Assembly: GCF_001613145.1 (NCBI RefSeq)
Contig: NZ_BDBU01000005.1
Span: forward strand, 186,001-250,000
DNA length: 64,000 nt
Source: Nocardia jejuensis NBRC 103114
GTDB lineage: Bacteria > Actinomycetota > Actinomycetes > Mycobacteriales > Mycobacteriaceae
Reading direction: 5' to 3'
The number at the start of each line of letters is the position of its first letter. Positions within the stretch are counted from its first letter, which is position 1. The notes below the pieces were generated by a model that saw only the letters and a list, made by a program, of their open reading frames with translations, made no database searches and was not told the DNA's origin. Positions 59,520-64,000 of the stretch are shown here, piece by piece. A program made the translations under genes and the position numbers.

Positions 59520-62500
59520 TCCTCGGTCACCTGCCGACCGGTGTCCTGAACAGGGCAGCTCCCGGCGACCTTGCAGTGGCGGCACCCGTCATTGCGCATG
59601 GCCAGATAGCTGGGGCCCTTGGACGATTCGGCGGCTTCGTGAATGACATTGCGCCACTGGTCGATACCGTCGGCATCGAGCGGCTGTTGCAGACGCTGGG
59701 TCGCGCCCTCCTTGGAATTGGGCTTGGCCACGTACACCAGTCGCGCACCGCCGGGCTCACCCTCGCCGAGCGCGCCCTCGGCGGCGGCCACCTGGTAGGT
59801 CGCGAGCTGGGCATGGTCCTGCGCGGCCTGCTTGGAGATCGGCGTCTTGCCGGTCTTCACGTCCACGATGACGAAGCGCCCCAGTGCGTCTCGCTCCACA
59901 CGGTCCACCCGGCCGCTGATCCGCACCGGCATCTCACCGGCGGTGCGGGCGGGCAGTACGCAGTCCACCGGCACCTCGACGCCGATCGAGGTGAGCTCGT
60001 CCCGGGTATTGCGCAGCCATGCCAGGAAGGTGTCGACCATGGTTTCGGTGCGGCGCAGCTCCGCGCGCGAATGCCAGTTCTCGCCGTGCTGCGCGCTTGG
60101 ATCGACCTTCTTCCACGCCTTGGCCAGCGCGAGTTTGACCTGTGCCTCGCTCACCTGCCCGGCCAGCGCCTGCACCAGCGTGTGCACGAGATTTCCCTTG
60201 AGCGCGTGCGGGTTCTCGCCGTCCCCGCCGCCGTGCCGTTCCAGCGCCCAGCGCAGCGGGCAGGTCTCGAGCTGTTCGACGGTGGACGGGGACAGCGAGA
60301 TGGACCCGTCCTCGCTCATCCACAGCGGATCACTGCTGGACAGCTCGGCGATGCCGTACCAGTCGTCCGGGTGCGCGCCCCGCACGCCCGCCCGCGCCAG
60401 ACGCGCCAGCTGCCGGGCCGCGCGCGCCCGCCGGTCCGGGGTGGTCTCGGGATCGCAGGCGGCGGTGCGCAATTCGGCGATCAGGGCGTGCATGGCCAGC
60501 GCACGGCCCGGATCCACCGGCGGCGGGATGCGACCGGGCTGCCCGTCGGCGGCGTCCGCGTCGAGTTCGGCCAGGAACCGCGACGGCATCAGATCCTGGT
60601 CACCCGTGACGGATTCGACCGCGGTCACCAGCAGCGACCGCCGCGCCCGGCTGCACGCCACCAGCAGCAGCCGCCGCTCCTCGGCGAGCATCGGCGCGGC
60701 TCGGCTCAGCCGCTCGCCCGTATCCCCCACTCCGGCAAGCAGATCCACCAGGTTCTCGACCCCGAGCAGGCTGCCGCGCGCCCGCAGATTCGGCCAGATG
60801 CCCTCCTGCACGGCCGCCACCGCCACGGTGTCCCACTCCCGGCCCGCCGCAGCGTGCGCACTGCAGATGATCACCGCCTCGCCCGGATCGGTCTGCGGGG
60901 CAGTGCTGTCCTGCGGAATCTGCTGCTGCTCCAGGTATTCCACGAAACCCTCGATGGTCGCGCGGGGCAGCCGGTCCACGTAGGCTCCGGCCGCCTCGAA
61001 CAGTCCCACCACCGCGTCCAGATCCCGATCGGCCTGCATCCCGACCGCTCCCCCGCGCTCGGACTGCCCCACCCAGCGCCGCTCCAGCGTGGACCCGCTC
61101 CACACACCCCACATGACGTCCTCGAGCCCGCCCCCGTCCCGCCGCACCTTGTGCGCCCGGCCCAGCGCCTTGAGCACCCGCCGCAGCGGTGCGGACTCCA
61201 CGTCGGTCAGCCGCTGCAGAATCGCCTGATTACCCGCCCCCACCAGCAGATCCCGCAGGATCTCCGCCGAGGACCGATCCAGATCCGCGAACCGATCGGC
61301 CGACAGTTCGTCGAACTCGTCGCCACGCCATGCCTCTCGGGCCGCCGAGGCCGGAGCCTCGGCGCCGGTGGCGGCGCCCGCATGTGCGGAGGTCGGACCA
61401 GTGGGGTCGGCACCCGCCGCGCCATCGCCCGGTTCGCCGGTCGTGTGCGAATCGCCGGCGCCCGGAGCAGCGGCCGCGCTCGTTCGGGCATCGCTCGCGT
61501 CGGAGCTGTCGGTGCCCTCCGCTACGATCGCTCTATTGCCATGAATGTTGTTGGCGGCGTTGACAACCGGCTCGTCACCGTCGTGCTCCTGCGGACTGCG
61601 CTCCGGGTAGCCGAGCTCCAGCACGGTGCGCCGGATACCCCGACGCAGCCGCCGGAGGCTGATCTGGTCGGCTCCGCCGAGTGGACCGGCGAGCAGGTCG
61701 AGCGCGTCGTCGGCCGTGAACGGAATGGGGCGGGGATTTCGGATACTGGTGGGTTCACCGGCGGTGACGGCCCGCAGCGCCAACAGCATCCAGGTCGCGC
61801 CGCGGCGACGGGCGAGCGGAACATCGGCGGGCGGCTGCCGCACCGGCACACCCGCGGCCAGCAGCGCCCGGCGCAGCGGGGGCAGCGACAACGGCACCGA
61901 ACGCACGACGACCGCCATCCGCGACCAGGGCACGCCATGACTGAGGTGCGCCCGGCGCAGGTGGTCCGCGATCAGCGCGGCTTCCTTGGCCGGAGTGGTG
62001 AGCACCTGAATGCGCACCTCCCCGCGCCCGGGCCCCGCACGGTCGTCGCCGCGATCGTCGATGTCGTACCCGGTGCGGCCGGATTCGAGGCCCTCGTCTC
62101 GGCGGCCGAGGTCGAACCCCGCATCGTCGCGACGGTCGCCGCCGTGGTCGAGATCCGCTCGGCCGTCCGAGCCGCCGAGCTGCTGGATTCCCTCGACGAG
62201 TTCGCGAAGGAAATCCGTTGGCTCCGAAGTGTTCCGGAGGTACCCGGGCGGGGTGCGATGCGCCTTCGCGCCCGGCAGGCGGGCCGCTATTCGTGCACCG
62301 ATCTCCTGGATGTCCGTGGCGGAGCGGTGGTTTCGGCGCAGGATGACGCGACGTTCGGGGGTGGTGTCGAGATCCAGGGCGAAGCGGGAGTCAGCGCCTC
62401 GAAAGGTGAACACCGCCTGGTCCGGGTCGGCGGCTATGACGGTGGTGGCCCCGCCACTACCGAGAGCGCGAATCAGTTGGGCGGCATGGGGATCGAGGTG

Positions 62501-63361
62501 CTGGGCATCATCGACCAGGATGGTGCGCAGGCGGTCGCGTTCGGATGCAAGGAGATCGGAGTCCAGGGCGAAGGCGTCCAGGGCCGCGCCGACGAGTTCG
62601 GCGGCGTCCAGGGCGGGCGCGCTGGCTTCGGGCACGTCCATGCCGACCGACCAGCGCAGCATCATGATCTGCTCGTAGCGTTCGGCGAAGCGACCGGCGG
62701 CCACCCATTCCGGATGACGATGCTCGAGGCCCAGATCGATCAGGTCTTCGGGGCCGAGTCCGCGTTCGGTGGCACGAAGCATGAGATCGCGCAATTGTTC
62801 GGCGAATCCGGAAGTCGCCAATGCCGGATGTAAACGTTCGGGCCATTCCGTCGCGCCGTCGGCGAGTTCGCCGCGCAGCATTTCCCGAACCACCATGTCC
62901 TGTTCGGAACCGGTGAGCAATCGCGGCGGCGGATTTCCCTGAGCGGCCGCGAACCCGCGCAATAATCCGAAAGCGTAGGAGTGCACGGTCCGCACCAGCG
63001 GTGTGCGCGTCGCTCCGGGCACGCCCCCCAGCACCTCGTCCGCGCCGGCGATGCGCGCGGTGATCGCGTTGCGCACGGCCGTGGCGGCCCGCTTGGAGTA
63101 GGTGAGCAGGAGGATCGATTCCGGATCGACCCCGGACAGGATGCGACTCGCGGCCAGATCGACCAGCAGCGCGGTCTTGCCGGTGCCCGGCCCGCCCAGG
63201 ACCTGCCACGGCTGCCAGCCCGCTCGTTCGAATAGTCCCCCCGCGCCGATCTCGTCGAACAGCGGGCGCACGGCGGCGTCCCACTCCCGGATGGGAGCGT
63301 CGGCGCCGCGCGCTTCGAACGCCGCCCGACGCACCAATTGCATCGAGCTATCCGATCGCAT
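59516..63361 (-). CDS. adnA: AdnA helicase-nuclease subunit with Fe-S nuclease
   Basis: First subunit of AdnAB (1281 residues from this start). UvrD-like motor: Walker A GGPGTGKTA (about residues 54-62), a degenerate motif II VDDAQHLD (about 282), and TTVIAADPDQAVFTFRGA. C-terminal AddB-type nuclease with VDVKTGK (about 1164) and a four-Cys cluster, LETCPLRW (about 1035) plus CRHCKVAGSC (about 1260), that would bind 4Fe-4S. Two unrelated low-complexity inserts are present (about residues 390-447, Asp/Gly-rich; about 590-677, Ala/Gly/Thr-rich). Start at 63361; a TTG at 63415 is possible. Divergent from the lipV-like gene. Confidence 0.94.
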   Translation of the reverse strand: MRSDSSMQLVRRAAFEARGADAPIREWDAAVRPLFDEIGAGGLFERAGWQPWQVLGGPGTGKTALLVDLAASRILSGVDPESILLLTYSKRAATAVRNAITARIAGADEVLGGVPGATRTPLVRTVHSYAFGLLRGFAAAQGNPPPRLLTGSEQDMVVREMLRGELADGATEWPERLHPALATSGFAEQLRDLMLRATERGLGPEDLIDLGLEHRHPEWVAAGRFAERYEQIMMLRWSVGMDVPEASAPALDAAELVGAALDAFALDSDLLASERDRLRTILVDDAQHLDPHAAQLIRALGSGGATTVIAADPDQAVFTFRGADSRFALDLDTTPERRVILRRNHRSATDIQEIGARIAARLPGAKAHRTPPGYLRNTSEPTDFLRELVEGIQQLGGSDGRADLDHGGDRRDDAGFDLGRRDEGLESGRTGYDIDDRGDDRAGPGRGEVRIQVLTTPAKEAALIADHLRRAHLSHGVPWSRMAVVVRSVPLSLPPLRRALLAAGVPVRQPPADVPLARRRGATWMLLALRAVTAGEPTSIRNPRPIPFTADDALDLLAGPLGGADQISLRRLRRGIRRTVLELGYPERSPQEHDGDEPVVNAANNIHGNRAIVAEGTDSSDASDARTSAAAAPGAGDSHTTGEPGDGAAGADPTGPTSAHAGAATGAEAPASAAREAWRGDEFDELSADRFADLDRSSAEILRDLLVGAGNQAILQRLTDVESAPLRRVLKALGRAHKVRRDGGGLEDVMWGVWSGSTLERRWVGQSERGGAVGMQADRDLDAVVGLFEAAGAYVDRLPRATIEGFVEYLEQQQIPQDSTAPQTDPGEAVIICSAHAAAGREWDTVAVAAVQEGIWPNLRARGSLLGVENLVDLLAGVGDTGERLSRAAPMLAEERRLLLVACSRARRSLLVTAVESVTGDQDLMPSRFLAELDADAADGQPGRIPPPVDPGRALAMHALIAELRTAACDPETTPDRRARAARQLARLARAGVRGAHPDDWYGIAELSSSDPLWMSEDGSISLSPSTVEQLETCPLRWALERHGGGDGENPHALKGNLVHTLVQALAGQVSEAQVKLALAKAWKKVDPSAQHGENWHSRAELRRTETMVDTFLAWLRNTRDELTSIGVEVPVDCVLPARTAGEMPVRISGRVDRVERDALGRFVIVDVKTGKTPISKQAAQDHAQLATYQVAAAEGALGEGEPGGARLVYVAKPNSKEGATQRLQQPLDADGIDQWRNVIHEAAESSKGPSYLAMRNDGCRHCKVAGSCPVQDTGRQVTEE

Positions 63362-63474
63362 CACGTCGGCTATTTCAACAGACCGCTCCGACAGGTCCGT
63401 GCTCCGCCACGGCAAGGCGGCCTGGCGCGCAGGTGGGCAGCACTCCTGCCGACGGCAGGACGCAGAATGGGTAC

Positions 63475-64000
63475 GTGTCCGATCTTCATATTCATCGCTT
63501 CGGTCCGTCGACGGGTCCGGTCGTGCTGGCTCTGCACGGGCTGACGGGCCACGGCAAGCGCTGGCAGGCCCTGTCCGAGGAGTTTCTGCCCGATGTCCGG
63601 ATTATCGCGCCGGATCTGCGCGGACACGGGAGGTCGACCGGCGTGCCGCCGTGGGATTTCGAAACGATCGTGGCCGACCTCGCCGAGCTGCTGCGCGCCG
63701 AGACCAGCGAACCGGTGGTAGTGCTCGGGCATTCGTTCGGCGCCGCGGCGGGCGTACATCTGGCGCGGCGGCATCCGGAGCTGGTGCGCGGGCTGGTGCT
63801 GCTGGACCCCGCGATCGGGCTGGACCCGGATTTCATGCTGCGCATCGCGACGTCGATGCTGGAGTTCCCGGATTACGCGAGCGTGCAGGACGCACGGTTC
63901 GACAAGCTGGAGACCGCGTGGGCGGAGATCGATCCCCGCGTGCTGGACGCCGAACTGGCCGAGCATCTGGTGCCGACCGAGAACGGTCGCTTCGGCTGGC
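63475..64000 (+). CDS. Alpha/beta hydrolase, LipV-like (3' end outside window)
   Basis: First 175 codons of a hydrolase. The segments VVLALHGLTGHGKRW, IIAPDLRGHGRS and the nucleophile elbow LGHSFGAA (Ser87) are those of alpha/beta hydrolases; position next to adnA matches lipV (Rv3203). GTG start at 63475. Acid and His residues, if present, lie outside the window. Function: esterase or lipase by family. Confidence 0.85.
   Translation, partial: MSDLHIHRFGPSTGPVVLALHGLTGHGKRWQALSEEFLPDVRIIAPDLRGHGRSTGVPPWDFETIVADLAELLRAETSEPVVVLGHSFGAAAGVHLARRHPELVRGLVLLDPAIGLDPDFMLRIATSMLEFPDYASVQDARFDKLETAWAEIDPRVLDAELAEHLVPTENGRFGW

Noticed and set aside
59576..62833. 1085-codon open frame antisense to adnA
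   Set aside because: Same effect; no domains, and adnA motifs lie on the other strand.

Overview
The window reads as the chromosome of a high-GC, mycolic-acid-type actinomycete, most likely Nocardia or a close relative. Evidence: a complete yrbE/mce lipid-importer operon, a resuscitation-promoting factor, WhiB7, mycoredoxin, the AdnA/AdnB helicase-nucleases, an F420-type LLM oxidoreductase, many GTG/TTG starts, ATGA/GTGA gene overlaps and several TANNNT leaderless promoters. I saw no phage genes, transposase or CRISPR array. From about 33.3 kb to the end the gene order follows the block I remember from Mycobacterium tuberculosis as Rv3193c-Rv3203 (UPF0182, PDZ protease, DUF2342, Cys-rich protein, ABC1 kinase, whiB7, uvrD2, mycoredoxin, nudC, K+ channel, adnB, adnA, lipV); this is recalled, not searched.

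Left part (1-25 kb): a PP2C phosphatase (partial), trans-aconitate methyltransferase, a cytochrome P450 with its TetR regulator and a promoter/operator overlap, an L,D-transpeptidase, a LapA-domain protein, an SRPBCC protein, then a nine-gene minus-strand operon yrbEA-yrbEB-mceABCDEF-mas with a divergent PucR-type regulator. An esterase and an LLM oxidoreductase follow. Next comes a signalling cluster: two GAF/ANTAR proteins, a CheR methyltransferase fused to PAS domains by a heptad coiled coil, a stand-alone CheB methylesterase, a small helical protein and a degenerate phosphoribosyltransferase.

Middle (25-33 kb): two initiator tRNA genes with identical sequence, each with its own terminator, lie in 101-bp direct repeats 6.7 kb apart. 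Between them are a second SRPBCC protein, a frameshifted small gene, a hydrolase-VOC-flavoenzyme operon, an SDR gene that has lost its catalytic centre, and a tannase-family esterase. Several genes here look decayed. An Rpf gene with a long structured leader follows.

Right part (33-64 kb): the conserved block, interrupted twice. The first insertion (42.5-46.1 kb) is an NCS2 permease, an arylsulfotransferase-like protein and a divergent XRE-cupin regulator. The second (49.5-52.4 kb) is an LtrA-family membrane protein and a leaderless SRPBCC-EVE-MarR operon whose start is covered by a 26-bp perfect palindrome.

The most interesting object is the whiB7 leader (46.5-47.1 kb): a promoter with an AT-rich box, a 120-codon ORF with a good ribosome-binding site, and a hairpin plus seven-T terminator 21 nt after its stop codon and about 70 nt before whiB7. 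It looks like a translation-sensing attenuator that would switch on antibiotic resistance when ribosomes stall.
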